A DNA stretch of 34,795 nucleotides from an uncultured Eubacteriales bacterium (GCA_900316755.1 ONED01000015.1:1-34795), one strand, 5' to 3'. Shown: positions 15,961 through 24,675, counted from the stretch's first letter. The notes: generated by a model not told the origin, from the letters alone. A program made the numbers and translations.

Positions 15961-17358
15961 ATGTTAAATTACAAGGTAAAAATCGGACTCGTTCCGATAA
16001 GAAGGGATTGTACTCCAAGACCCGGTATTTTTAACTGGGAATATGCAGAGGAGAGAGCAAGAAAACATGTCGCATATATTAAGGAGCATTTTACGGACGA
16101 CAATATTTCGTTTGTAGATTTGAAGGGAATCAATGATGTGGAGGTACTCTACAATGAAAAAGATGTAGAGGCGGTGGTCAATAAAATGCGTGCAGAAAAA
16201 GTAAACGGTATTTTCCTGATTAATAGTAATTTTGGAAATGAAGAAGTTGCAGCGCTTGTAACGGAGGAGCTGAAACTACCGGTGCTCTTGTGGGGACCAT
16301 TGGATGACGTATTTGAGGAAGACGGAAGCCGTCACACAGACAGCCAATGTGGTCTTTTTGCAGTCAGCCGTCAGCTGAAACGATACCATGTGCCATTTAC
16401 TTATATTGAAAATTGTCGTGTGGAAGATGAAATCTTTGCAGAGGGATTAAAAAGATTTGCTTCTGTTGCCTGCATGGTTACGAATTTCAAAGGAATGCGG
16501 ATAGCACAGATTGGGATGCGTCCAAAGCCGTTCTGCAGCGTAATCTTCAATGAAGGAGAATTGATGGAACGCTTTGGAATGCATGTGATACCGATTAACA
16601 TGGCTGTGATTATTGACAGATACAACAAAGTTTTAAACGAAAGAGATGCGGAACTGGAAGAAGGAGCAAAGCTTTTGGAAAGCCGCTATCAGATGGATGA
16701 ACTGACACCGCCGATGTTAAAGAAGATTTATGCATTTGTGCTTCTTTATCAGGAACTCTTTGAAGAATATGATTTGGATGCGATTTCCTCCGAATGTTGG
16801 ACATCTATGCAATTAGGGGTTGGCGCGATGCCATGTACGGCTTATAGCATTCTGGCAGATATGGGGTATATCGTAAGCTGTGAGAGTGATATGCATGGAG
16901 CAATTACTATGGCACTTCTTTCCTGCGCTTCCCTTGGAAAGAAAGTACCGTTTTTTGGAGAATTTACGGTACGTCATCCTGAGGACAAGGATGTAGAACT
17001 GTTATGGCATTGCGGACCTTTCGCATATTCTCTGAAAAAACCGGGTACAGTGGCAAGAGAGGAAAATATGCGTCAGTGGTTCCAAGTCAAAGATGGAAAA
17101 TACACCATTGCCAGAATGGACCAGGATGGCGGCAAGTATCAGATTCTCACCGGAATGTGTGAAAGCGCAGAAGGTCCTTATACCTTTGGTACCTATCTGT
17201 GGGCAAGATTTCAGAATCTTCCTGCATGGGAGAAGAAGCTGATTGAAGGCCCTTATATCCATCATATGGCGGAAATCGAAGGGGATTATACAGAAGAAAT
17301 CAAAGAATTTTGCAAGTATATCCCGGGATTGGAATTAGATACCGTTGAGAAGGAGTAG
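15961..17358 (+). CDS. L-fucose/L-arabinose isomerase family protein
   Basis: Protein of 465 residues with the FucI-type fold: an N-terminal substrate-binding domain (VKIGLVPIRRDCTPRPG) and a C-terminal catalytic domain. Likely metal ligands and catalytic residues are Glu278 (AISSECW), Asp310 (SCESDMHGA) and a His near the end in GPYIHHMAE, matching the Glu-Asp-His set of L-fucose isomerase. It is shorter than E. coli FucI (about 590 residues) and belongs to the broad family used for many aldose-ketose conversions, so the sugar is unknown. ATG 15961 with GAGGGAAAG is preferred over an earlier in-frame ATG inside the kinase gene. Kinase, isomerase and class II aldolase in one operon resembles the fucose-type isomerise-phosphorylate-cleave scheme. 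Confidence 0.85.
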   Translation: MLNYKVKIGLVPIRRDCTPRPGIFNWEYAEERARKHVAYIKEHFTDDNISFVDLKGINDVEVLYNEKDVEAVVNKMRAEKVNGIFLINSNFGNEEVAALVTEELKLPVLLWGPLDDVFEEDGSRHTDSQCGLFAVSRQLKRYHVPFTYIENCRVEDEIFAEGLKRFASVACMVTNFKGMRIAQIGMRPKPFCSVIFNEGELMERFGMHVIPINMAVIIDRYNKVLNERDAELEEGAKLLESRYQMDELTPPMLKKIYAFVLLYQELFEEYDLDAISSECWTSMQLGVGAMPCTAYSILADMGYIVSCESDMHGAITMALLSCASLGKKVPFFGEFTVRHPEDKDVELLWHCGPFAYSLKKPGTVAREENMRQWFQVKDGKYTIARMDQDGGKYQILTGMCESAEGPYTFGTYLWARFQNLPAWEKKLIEGPYIHHMAEIEGDYTEEIKEFCKYIPGLELDTVEKE

Positions 17359-17362
17359 TGTT

Positions 17363-18145
17363 ATGAGCGATTTGAGTATGTTCAGTTTAGAAGGAAAGAC
17401 TGCGATTGTAACGGGAGCCGAGAGGGGGATTGGCTTGGAAATCGCAGTTGCATTTGCAAAAGCAGGAGCAGATATTGTGATTGCGGGGCTCATGGAATCG
17501 GAGTTTGAACATGCAGCGAACTGTGTGAAGGAGCAGGGCAAGAAATGCACCTGCATAAAGACGGATGTCTCTAAAGAAGCAGACGTGAAGAATCTGGTGG
17601 AAAAAACACTGGAAGAATTTCAGAAAATTGACATTCTGGTAAATAATGCAGGAATCAATAAGCTTGCTCCGGCAGAGGAAATGCCGCTGGAGGTGTGGCA
17701 GCACATTATGGATGTGAATCTGACGGGCCCATTTTTGATGTGCAGGGAGGTGGGCGCCGTCATGATAAAGCAGGGAAAGGGTAATATTGTCAATGTTGCT
17801 TCCATGTCCGGGCTTGTGGTAAATCCCCTTCCCCAGCAGCAGTGTGCCTACAATTCGTCCAAAGCGGGTGTTATTATGCTGACAAAGTGTCTGGCAAACG
17901 AGTGGGCCGAGAAAGGCATCCGCGTCAATGCCATTTGTCCGGGCTTCACCCGCACTCCGCTGACTGCAAGACGATTAGATACACCAAATGACCCTGCAGT
18001 GAAAAAGTGGATTGGAGGAACCCCGATGAATCGTGTGGCTGACCCGTCCGAGATGACCGGACTTGCTATCTATTATGCCAGTGATGCATCTACGTTTACT
18101 ACGGGAACGGTGCTGCAGGTGGACGGTGGCTACACCTGTCTGTAG
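17363..18145 (+). CDS. Short-chain dehydrogenase/reductase (SDR, classical)
   Basis: Classical SDR oxidoreductase of 260 residues with a Rossmann fold. The cofactor motif is TGAERGIG (residues 17-24), then NNAG (94-97), the catalytic Ser in VASMSG, and Tyr163/Lys167 in YNSSK, ending with VLQVDGGYTCL. The nearest types by eye are polyol / 2-deoxygluconate / keto-sugar dehydrogenases, so it probably interconverts a sugar alcohol or sugar acid and its keto form in this pathway. The start at ATG 17363 has AAGGAG inside the end of the isomerase gene; the genes are four bases apart. An internal promoter follows in the 79-base gap before the next gene. Confidence 0.92.
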   Translation: MSDLSMFSLEGKTAIVTGAERGIGLEIAVAFAKAGADIVIAGLMESEFEHAANCVKEQGKKCTCIKTDVSKEADVKNLVEKTLEEFQKIDILVNNAGINKLAPAEEMPLEVWQHIMDVNLTGPFLMCREVGAVMIKQGKGNIVNVASMSGLVVNPLPQQQCAYNSSKAGVIMLTKCLANEWAEKGIRVNAICPGFTRTPLTARRLDTPNDPAVKKWIGGTPMNRVADPSEMTGLAIYYASDASTFTTGTVLQVDGGYTCL

Positions 18146-18175
18146 TCCGCCGGAAAATTGGCAGAAGTTCCCATG

Positions 18176-18204
18176 TTGTTGTAAAAAATGGAATCGATTA
18201 TACT
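18176..18204 (+). promoter_or_regulatory. Internal promoter candidate with LacI/CcpA-like operator
   Basis: TTGTTG (18176-18181) and TATACT (18199-18204) are spaced by exactly 17 bp in the only sizeable gap inside the operon. TGGAATCGATTATA (18189-18202), centred on a CG step with a perfect AATCGATT core, matches 12 of 14 positions of the CcpA cre consensus as I recall it and overlaps the -10. A regulator bound there would repress the class II aldolase and downstream genes. Confidence 0.5.
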
Positions 18205-18224
18205 GAGTAAGGGAGAAAAAGATT

Positions 18225-19049
18225 ATGCGTTATAGTTTGAAAGAAATTTTAGAAATCGCTGAAAAAGGCAATTTTGCCATTCCGGCTTTCAATGTGTACA
18301 ATTTGGAGACATTGATGGGAGTTGTAAAAGCAGCAGAAGAAACACAGGCTCCTGTCATTATCCAGATGTACAGCAGGCTGTTTAATACCGGTACCGGAAA
18401 GTATATGGCACCGGTGATTCTGGACGTGATGAATCAATTAAAGACACCGGTTGCGTTCCATCTGGATCATGGTGCAGGGATACCGGAATGTATCCGGGCC
18501 ATGCGCTATGGCACCACGGGAGTGATGATTGATGCCTCCACATTGCCAATAGATGAGAACATTGCTACCACCAAAAAGGTAGTGGATATGGCAAAAGAGG
18601 CAGGCGTGAACGTGGAAGGAGAATTGGGACATATCGGTTCTACAAAGGATGAAGAGTGGGCAGCTTATACAGAAGTAGAAGACGCTGTACGTTATGTCAA
18701 AGAAACAGGAGTAGATGCACTTGCTATTATGGTGGGTTCTGCCCACGGTCATTATGTAAAGGCACCGGAGCTTGCAATTTCCCGCATTGCAGAGATTCAT
18801 GCCGCAACCGATGCACATCTGGTCTTACATGGAGGCTCCGGTATTCCGGACGACCAGATTCGCGCAGCCGTAAAAGCAGGCATTCGGAAAATTAACTTTG
18901 GTACAGATGTTTGCTGTGCATTTATCGAAGGATACCGGAAGGAAGATCCATACAGTGCTCCGCTGGATGTGGTACTGGCAAAGGTTTCTGGGAGCGTGAA
19001 GGAGTTTGCCCTGGAAAAGATAAGGCTTTTGGGGGCAGACAGAAAGTAG
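18225..19049 (+). CDS. Class II fructose/tagatose-bisphosphate-type aldolase
   Basis: Zinc-dependent class II aldolase of 274 residues. Zn ligands and catalytic residues are visible: Asp81/His82 in HLDHG, Glu133 in VEGELGHIG, His174 in GSAHGHY and His202 in LHGGSGIPD; NFGTDV (224-229) forms the phosphate site. It is a GatY/KbaY/Fba-type enzyme that should split a ketose bisphosphate, or a related ketose phosphate, to DHAP plus an aldehyde. Partnered with the PfkB kinase and isomerase upstream, it forms an aldol-cleavage module separate from the KDPG-type aldolase. It has its own promoter candidate and an AAGGGAG ribosome binding site. Confidence 0.93.
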   Translation: MRYSLKEILEIAEKGNFAIPAFNVYNLETLMGVVKAAEETQAPVIIQMYSRLFNTGTGKYMAPVILDVMNQLKTPVAFHLDHGAGIPECIRAMRYGTTGVMIDASTLPIDENIATTKKVVDMAKEAGVNVEGELGHIGSTKDEEWAAYTEVEDAVRYVKETGVDALAIMVGSAHGHYVKAPELAISRIAEIHAATDAHLVLHGGSGIPDDQIRAAVKAGIRKINFGTDVCCAFIEGYRKEDPYSAPLDVVLAKVSGSVKEFALEKIRLLGADRK

Positions 19050-19063
19050 AAAGGAAATAAAAG

Positions 19064-21067
19064 ATGCAATACAATCAGTATCATAATTGCTTACGTTTAC
19101 AAATTACCATGGATGATATGCAGGAAGAACGCATAGATGCGCTTGTGGAGCATTGTAAAAAATATGGTTTTGATAACGTTATGCTCATGTTGAATCTTGA
19201 GGAATTTAATCGTGGTCATATTCCGCTTCAAGAGGCAAAACCATGGGTGGAGATCCTTAAAAAAGCAAAGAAAAAACTGGAAAATGGCGGCATTGTGGTA
19301 AGTGTGAATAACTGGATGGAGCTCGGACATGCAGATCGGGGAAGGACATTTAGAAAAGACCAAGATTTCTGTGGGATGGTCGATATGTATGGAAGAGAGA
19401 GTGCAGCCACTGCGTGTCCGCTGGATGAAAATTGGTGTCGTTATTTTGAGGAATATGTGACATATCTGATAGAGGAGTTGCAGCCGGATACCTTTTGGAT
19501 TGAGGATGATTTCCGCTTGCACAATCATGCACCACTGCAAGGAATCGGCTGTTACTGTAAGAACCATATGGCATATTATAACGAAAAATTAAACACGAAT
19601 TACACGCGGGAAGAATTTCTGGAAAAGGTATTTGCACCGGGCGTTTGCAATCCGGAAAGGAAGGTCTGGTTAGATGCGAATCGGGATGTGATGATTTCAC
19701 TGGCAGAGCGGATTACCAATGCGGTGAAATCTGCAAATCCAAAGACGGATGTAGCAATTATGAGTTCTTGTCCGGAAATGCATTGTCTGGAAGCAAGGGA
19801 TTGGGAGCGATTATTTGAGGTAATCGGACAAAGAGGCAGAAAGATTCATCGTATTCATTTGTGTTATGGAGAAACTGCCGGAAAAGACACCATATCCTAT
19901 TTCAATGCAATCAGTATGCCCGTTCGTGCGATGGCAGACGATGATGTATTGGTTTTGCCGGAAATAGAGCATGGACCGGCATCCCTTTATGCCAGAAGTC
20001 CAAGGTATTTCAGATTTGCAATGGAATGTGCGATTCCGCTGGTGCTTTCCGGTATGACGTATTCCATTTATGATTTTGTGGGGAATGGAGTCAGGGATTC
20101 CTTTAGGTATGGAGAAGAAGTATGCAGGCTACGGCCATATATGCAGGCAATCATGGATTTGCACCTGAACTTTTCTTCTCTCACAGGGGTGGTGATTCCG
20201 ATTGAACCGAGAGCCTGCTATTTCAAAACGATGGAAAAGGAATATGGCGAACTGATGCCCAATGAATTTGAAATCGGTGCCTACTTATCCGGACTTGGCT
20301 TGTCCTACCAGTACAGCAGAGAACGGGAATTTAAGGGAAAGACTGTCTATCTCTGTGGTTCTTCTATGGACTATTTTGAAGACGGGCAATTACGCAGCGT
20401 ATTCGCAGACAATTATGTGCTCTTGGATGGCAGTGGTGCTTTGAAATTGCAGGAGAGAGGTCTTCTTTCTCTGATTTCAGCAAATCATGTCCGTCTTGTG
20501 GAGGCTGACAGCGGATATCATACATACGAAGAGTGTAAAGATAAGAATCTGACCATATGCGGGGTTCAAAGTCTCCGTGCTTCCTGCCGCGGACTGGCCG
20601 GGAGCTTTACAGAGATTGCGTATGACAATACCGTCTGGGTTCAGACGGAAGTGTACAATCAGTATATGCAAAAGCTCGCTCCGGGATTTGTACAGGGAGA
20701 AGGTTTTGCGGTCACTCCCTATTGTATACACCGTCAACTATACTCGCAATACTGTGATTTGCGGAAATATTTTGTAACGGAGACTGTTATGGCGCATACG
20801 AAAGAATATGCGTACTGTGATATCGACGGAGTAAGTCCGTATCTGTATCGAAAAGGGACAGAGTGGGTTTTGATTTTATTGAATGGGAATGTAGAAAGCT
20901 ACGAGGAGATTCCTCTGCGGCTGGGGGAAATTTCATTTACCCGGGTAAGTTCTCTAAACAGGCAGGGTGAGCTTGTCCCTGTGCCATTCGAATATCAGGA
21001 GGATGTGGTGGTCATAAAAACAAATATGGAATATTTGTCTTCTATGGTATTGATTTTTGCCAAATAA
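19064..21067 (+). CDS. Uncharacterised TIM-barrel protein, putative glycoside hydrolase
   Basis: 667-residue protein of a family I cannot name. The N-terminal 350 residues look like a TIM barrel of the type found in retaining glycoside hydrolases (beta-galactosidase-like): TFWIEDDFRLHNHAP (near 148-162) is a strand-end motif with acidic residues, followed by a Cys-rich GIGCYCKNH, and VLPEIEHGPASLY (near 303-315) is a second acidic strand end that could supply the other catalytic carboxylate. A flavodoxin/trimerisation-like middle domain (GKTVYLCGSSMDYF) and a C-terminal beta domain (EWVLILLNGNVESYEEIP) follow, as in GH42-like proteins. There is no signal peptide, so it acts in the cytoplasm, presumably on an imported saccharide. 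It closes the catabolic operon, 14 bases after the aldolase. Function not established. Confidence 0.7.
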   Translation: MQYNQYHNCLRLQITMDDMQEERIDALVEHCKKYGFDNVMLMLNLEEFNRGHIPLQEAKPWVEILKKAKKKLENGGIVVSVNNWMELGHADRGRTFRKDQDFCGMVDMYGRESAATACPLDENWCRYFEEYVTYLIEELQPDTFWIEDDFRLHNHAPLQGIGCYCKNHMAYYNEKLNTNYTREEFLEKVFAPGVCNPERKVWLDANRDVMISLAERITNAVKSANPKTDVAIMSSCPEMHCLEARDWERLFEVIGQRGRKIHRIHLCYGETAGKDTISYFNAISMPVRAMADDDVLVLPEIEHGPASLYARSPRYFRFAMECAIPLVLSGMTYSIYDFVGNGVRDSFRYGEEVCRLRPYMQAIMDLHLNFSSLTGVVIPIEPRACYFKTMEKEYGELMPNEFEIGAYLSGLGLSYQYSREREFKGKTVYLCGSSMDYFEDGQLRSVFADNYVLLDGSGALKLQERGLLSLISANHVRLVEADSGYHTYEECKDKNLTICGVQSLRASCRGLAGSFTEIAYDNTVWVQTEVYNQYMQKLAPGFVQGEGFAVTPYCIHRQLYSQYCDLRKYFVTETVMAHTKEYAYCDIDGVSPYLYRKGTEWVLILLNGNVESYEEIPLRLGEISFTRVSSLNRQGELVPVPFEYQEDVVVIKTNMEYLSSMVLIFAK

Positions 21068-21179
21068 AATTAGCATTTTAGCAAAAAAGTCCATGCTTTA
21101 AACAAAATGAGATATATGTATCATGATGAAAAAATGTTAATATTAAATAAATTAATAGTAAAAATAAAAGGAGAGGATT
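21068..21179 (+). promoter_or_regulatory. AT-rich intergenic region before the transport/hydrolase genes
   Basis: 112 bases, strongly A/T, with no gene. No clear intrinsic terminator is seen after the preceding gene. TTTAAA (21097-21102) with TATCAT 16 bp downstream (21119-21124) is a weak promoter candidate. AAAAGGAGAGG at its end is the ribosome binding site for the GTG start of the epimerase. The next seven genes could either be read through from the upstream operon or start here. Confidence 0.3.
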
Positions 21180-22403
21180 GTGGAATACTCAAAAATTATA
21201 CAATTAAAAGAATTTTATCAGGAACATTTGTTACATAATATTGTACCATTTTGGATGCAGTCAGACTGTGTTGATAAAGAATATGGCGGATATATCACAA
21301 GCGTGGACAGAATGGGAAAAAGTTACAATGATGATAAGAGTGTCTGGTTCCAGGGAAGATGTCTTTGGACTTTTTCGAAACTCTGCAATACTTACGGAGA
21401 GCGTCCGGAGTGGGCAAAAGCTGCGGATAGTGGTGCGGCTTTCTTGAAGCAATATTGTATCGATCAGACAGATGGAAGGATGTATTTTACTGTAACAAGA
21501 GATGGGAAACCTTTACGAAAACGTCGCTATTATTTTTCCGAAAGCTTTCTTGTGGTAGGGTTAGCGGAATACTATCTTCTGCGTGGGAATAAAGAGGATT
21601 TAGAACTTGCAGAGAAGTATTTTGATTTGATGTACCGGATATATCGAAATCCGTCCTCTGACCCGTTTTCTATCACACCGAAGGAAAATGCTGCAGTCAG
21701 AAATCTGCATTCGAACGCGAATCCGATGGTTTTAGTGAGTTCGGCACAGACTTTGAGACGTATTAACCCGAAAAGAAAAGCGCATTATGATGAGATTATA
21801 AAGAGTTTGGTGCAGGATATGATTGGCTTGCACTACAAAGAGAGCTTACATTGTGTATTGGAGAATGTAGGAATGGATGGAACCATATTGGATAACCCGA
21901 CTGGAAGAACTATTAATCCGGGGCATTCTATTGAGAACTCTTGGTTCTTGATGAATCAGGCGGTTTATGCAGGAGATGAGGAACTCTTGCAACAGGCTCT
22001 TAATATTTTGCGATGGTCTTTGGAAATTGGTTGGGACAAAGAGTATGGTGGTATCTATTATTTCCGTGATTTGTATGGGCGTCCTTGTGAACAGTTGGAA
22101 CACGACATGAAACTCTGGTGGGTACATAATGAAGCGCTAATTGCGACTTTGTTGGCTTCCAATCTGACCGGGGATAGCTATTATGACGAATGGTATGAGA
22201 AACTACATGGTTATGTGTTCAGTCATTTTCCTGATAAAGAGTATGGCGAGTGGTATGGATATCTGCACAGAGATGGCAGCGTTTCACATGAACAAAAAGG
22301 TTCCCTATGGAAAGGACCATATCATTTACCACGGGCACTGATGCTTTGTGAGCAGATTCTAAGTGCATCTGCAAAAGGAGAAAAGGCAAGGAATCTCCTT
22401 TAA
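21180..22403 (+). CDS. AGE family sugar epimerase/isomerase (N-acylglucosamine 2-epimerase type)
   Basis: (alpha/alpha)6-barrel protein of 407 residues. Catalytic-type residues of the family are present: Arg60 (WFQGR), His249 (NPGHSIE), His316 (WWVHNEAL) and His382 (KGPYHLPRA); His249 and His382 fall at nearly the same positions as the two catalytic His residues of mammalian AGE. Family members interconvert GlcNAc/ManNAc, epimerise the reducing-end glucose of cellobiose, or isomerise mannose to fructose, so the sugar is open. The start is a GTG with AGGAGAGG upstream and no better ATG. No signal peptide. It is followed by a GH63-type hydrolase, suggesting that it converts a monosaccharide released inside the cell. 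Confidence 0.88.
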   Translation: MEYSKIIQLKEFYQEHLLHNIVPFWMQSDCVDKEYGGYITSVDRMGKSYNDDKSVWFQGRCLWTFSKLCNTYGERPEWAKAADSGAAFLKQYCIDQTDGRMYFTVTRDGKPLRKRRYYFSESFLVVGLAEYYLLRGNKEDLELAEKYFDLMYRIYRNPSSDPFSITPKENAAVRNLHSNANPMVLVSSAQTLRRINPKRKAHYDEIIKSLVQDMIGLHYKESLHCVLENVGMDGTILDNPTGRTINPGHSIENSWFLMNQAVYAGDEELLQQALNILRWSLEIGWDKEYGGIYYFRDLYGRPCEQLEHDMKLWWVHNEALIATLLASNLTGDSYYDEWYEKLHGYVFSHFPDKEYGEWYGYLHRDGSVSHEQKGSLWKGPYHLPRALMLCEQILSASAKGEKARNLL

Positions 22404-22443
22404 AAGTATAGGGAATAAAAGTGAGAAAAGATAGGAGGATATC

Positions 22444-23730
22444 ATGGAATTCACTAGGAGACTTGAAAAAGAAGTAAGGATTGTTGAAGACTATTTTAAA
22501 AACAAATCCTTTGACATGCTTATGCAGCCACGGGGACAGCTTGTTTATCCTTACATAGATCCGGGGGCACAGTACAGTGGACAGTCGTGGGATTGGGACA
22601 GTTATTTCAGCGCTCTCGCACTTATGGAAATCTGCGAATACTTTAAAGGGGACACTGACTTCGATTACGAGAAGAGGCGAAAGGGAGTAATTGAAAGTGC
22701 AACGGGCTACGTTCTGAATTTCCTCAGACTGCAACTTTCAGATGGATTTATCCCCATTATGGTTCATGAAGAAATGGTGCAGAACGATACCTGGGCAAAG
22801 GCGCATTTCGAAAATGATTATGAAAACCAACATAAACCTTTCCTGTGTCAGGGAGTATTAAATATTAGCAGATATGCAGATGATTATGATTGGTTTGATA
22901 TCGAAGCTTTGATACGTTACATAGAGTACTATCGTAAGTCGCAATTTCATGAAAGAAGCGGTATGTATATATGGAAGAGCGATTACATGATTGGCATTGA
23001 TAACAACCCAACTGTTTTTGGATGGCCATATGGAAGTACCGGAGATATTTATCTGAACACGTTTATGTATTTGGAATTAGAGGCGCTTGCAGAACTTTTA
23101 AAACTCCAAAAAGACAGTCGCGAAAAGAGATATCGTGATGAAGCAGAACGGTTAAAACAGACGATTCGTCGAGAATGTTACGATGCGAAAGATGGCTTGT
23201 ATTATTCTGTATTTGTTGATTTGGCGAAAAATCATACAGGTCGTATTCATTCCGGGATAGATTTCTTTTGGAAGAGTGTACCCATTAAAGTGCGATTTGC
23301 AGGGTGCTTTTTGCCAATGTATGCAGGGATTTCCACGGAAGAGGAAAACCGGATTATGATTGAACGGCACTATCTGGATGAAAAGTTTTTATCACCGAAT
23401 GGTCTGCGTTCCACGGCGTGCGACGAGAGAATGTATTACCTTGGAGGTACCTCCAATCCTTCGAACAGCTGGGGTCCTGTGTGGATGATATACAATTATC
23501 TTGCTTTTCAGTCTTTGAAAAAAGCAGGGCGTTGGGATTTGGCAGAGGATTTGTGTGAAAAGATGGTTCATTTATATGCGACAGATATTGAAAAGAGTGG
23601 AAAAGTAGATGAATGCTATGATCCTTTGACAGGTGAAGCGATTATGAACAGAAGTTTCCTGAGTTGGAATTGTCTGATTATTCAAATGATAAACGAAGTG
23701 AAGAAAAGAGGGGAGGAGAAGAGAAGTTGA
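22444..23730 (+). CDS. GH63-type single-domain glycosidase (mannosylglycerate/glucosylglycerate hydrolase-like)
   Basis: Cytoplasmic 428-residue (alpha/alpha)6-barrel enzyme. Motifs of the GH63/GH37 clan are visible: SWDWDSYF (48-55), GIDNNPTVFG (184-193; Asp186 is the likely general acid), NSWGPVWMIYNYL (341-353) and DECYDPLTGE (389-398; Glu390 is the likely base), then SFLSWN. The short, single-domain size matches bacterial mannosylglycerate and glucosylglycerate hydrolases better than YgjK-type glucosidases, which are about 760 residues. If so, it would release D-glycerate, for which a kinase is encoded upstream; this specificity is an inference and other alpha-glycosides are possible. The ribosome binding site is AGGAGG. 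Its stop overlaps the TTG start of the next gene. Confidence 0.75.
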   Translation: MEFTRRLEKEVRIVEDYFKNKSFDMLMQPRGQLVYPYIDPGAQYSGQSWDWDSYFSALALMEICEYFKGDTDFDYEKRRKGVIESATGYVLNFLRLQLSDGFIPIMVHEEMVQNDTWAKAHFENDYENQHKPFLCQGVLNISRYADDYDWFDIEALIRYIEYYRKSQFHERSGMYIWKSDYMIGIDNNPTVFGWPYGSTGDIYLNTFMYLELEALAELLKLQKDSREKRYRDEAERLKQTIRRECYDAKDGLYYSVFVDLAKNHTGRIHSGIDFFWKSVPIKVRFAGCFLPMYAGISTEEENRIMIERHYLDEKFLSPNGLRSTACDERMYYLGGTSNPSNSWGPVWMIYNYLAFQSLKKAGRWDLAEDLCEKMVHLYATDIEKSGKVDECYDPLTGEAIMNRSFLSWNCLIIQMINEVKKRGEEKRS

Positions 23731-24662
23731 GAAACACGAAAAAAGTAAAAACAAAACAAAAAAAGTCAGCAATGCAAAAGGGACAAACCCCATTTATTTT
23801 AGTCATGTTGGCACTGCCGATACTACAGTGGCTTGTCTTTTTCCTGTATGTGAACATTAATACGATTTTGCTTGCTTTTAAGGATGCGAGAACAGGCGAC
23901 TGGTCTCTTGTAAATTTCAAGGACTTTTGGGAACAGTTGACTTCTCCATATGGAGAGATAGGAATCGCGGTACTAAATACAGCACGTTATTTCGTGTTAG
24001 GACTTGTTACGGCAATGCTGTGTATGTGGGTGGCGTATTTCTTCTACAAAAAAATATTCGGACATCGATTTTTCCGCATCGTATTTTATTTGCCTGCTGT
24101 AATTTCGAGTGTTGCTATGGTAACTGCTTACAAAAGTATTATCATACCGGGCGGACCATTGGACAAACTTGTAAGCCTGTTCGGGGTGAGTCTTCCGCCG
24201 GAAGGGCTTCTTGCCAATTCCGCAACGGCTACCTATGCAATTATGGGATACTGTGTGCTTACTGGTTTTACTACCAATGTATTGCTGTTTAGCAGTGCGA
24301 TGAGCCGAATTCCGTTAGAGGTGTTAGAGTCTGCTGCCCTTGAGGGATGTGGACCGACGCGGGAGTTTTTCTCTCTTATCGTACCAATGATGTGGTCCAC
24401 GATTTCATCGGTGGTGATACTTGCTTTTACCAGTATTTTGTCAACTTCGGGACCGATTTTGTTGTTCACGAACGGCTATTACGATACAACGACGATATCG
24501 TTCTGGATTTTTAGTAAAGTATATGGAAATGGTGCTATTGGCGGTGTTGCAGCATCGTACAATCTGGTATCATGTGTGGGCTTGTGTTTTACACTTGTCA
24601 GCGTTCCTATCATTTTAGGTATACGAAAATTGATGAATAAGGTTCCGGATGTGGAGTATTAA
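23727..24662 (+). CDS. Carbohydrate ABC transporter permease (MalF/UgpA type)
   Basis: Inner-membrane permease of 311 residues with about six hydrophobic helices after a Lys-rich cytoplasmic N-terminus. The first helix is PFILVMLALPILQWLVFFLY, and the EAA loop that docks the ATPase is VLESAALEGCGPTREFF. The chosen start is TTG 23727 (overlapping the previous stop as TTGA), because GGGAGGAGAA lies six bases upstream; the alternatives are an ATG deep in the preceding gene (23664) or one at 23772. It pairs with the next gene to form the translocation pore of an oligosaccharide importer. No ATPase gene lies nearby, so a shared MsmX-type ATPase is presumably used. Confidence 0.9.
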   Translation: MRNTKKVKTKQKKSAMQKGQTPFILVMLALPILQWLVFFLYVNINTILLAFKDARTGDWSLVNFKDFWEQLTSPYGEIGIAVLNTARYFVLGLVTAMLCMWVAYFFYKKIFGHRFFRIVFYLPAVISSVAMVTAYKSIIIPGGPLDKLVSLFGVSLPPEGLLANSATATYAIMGYCVLTGFTTNVLLFSSAMSRIPLEVLESAALEGCGPTREFFSLIVPMMWSTISSVVILAFTSILSTSGPILLFTNGYYDTTTISFWIFSKVYGNGAIGGVAASYNLVSCVGLCFTLVSVPIILGIRKLMNKVPDVEY

Positions 24663-24675
24663 AGGAGAAAAGAAA

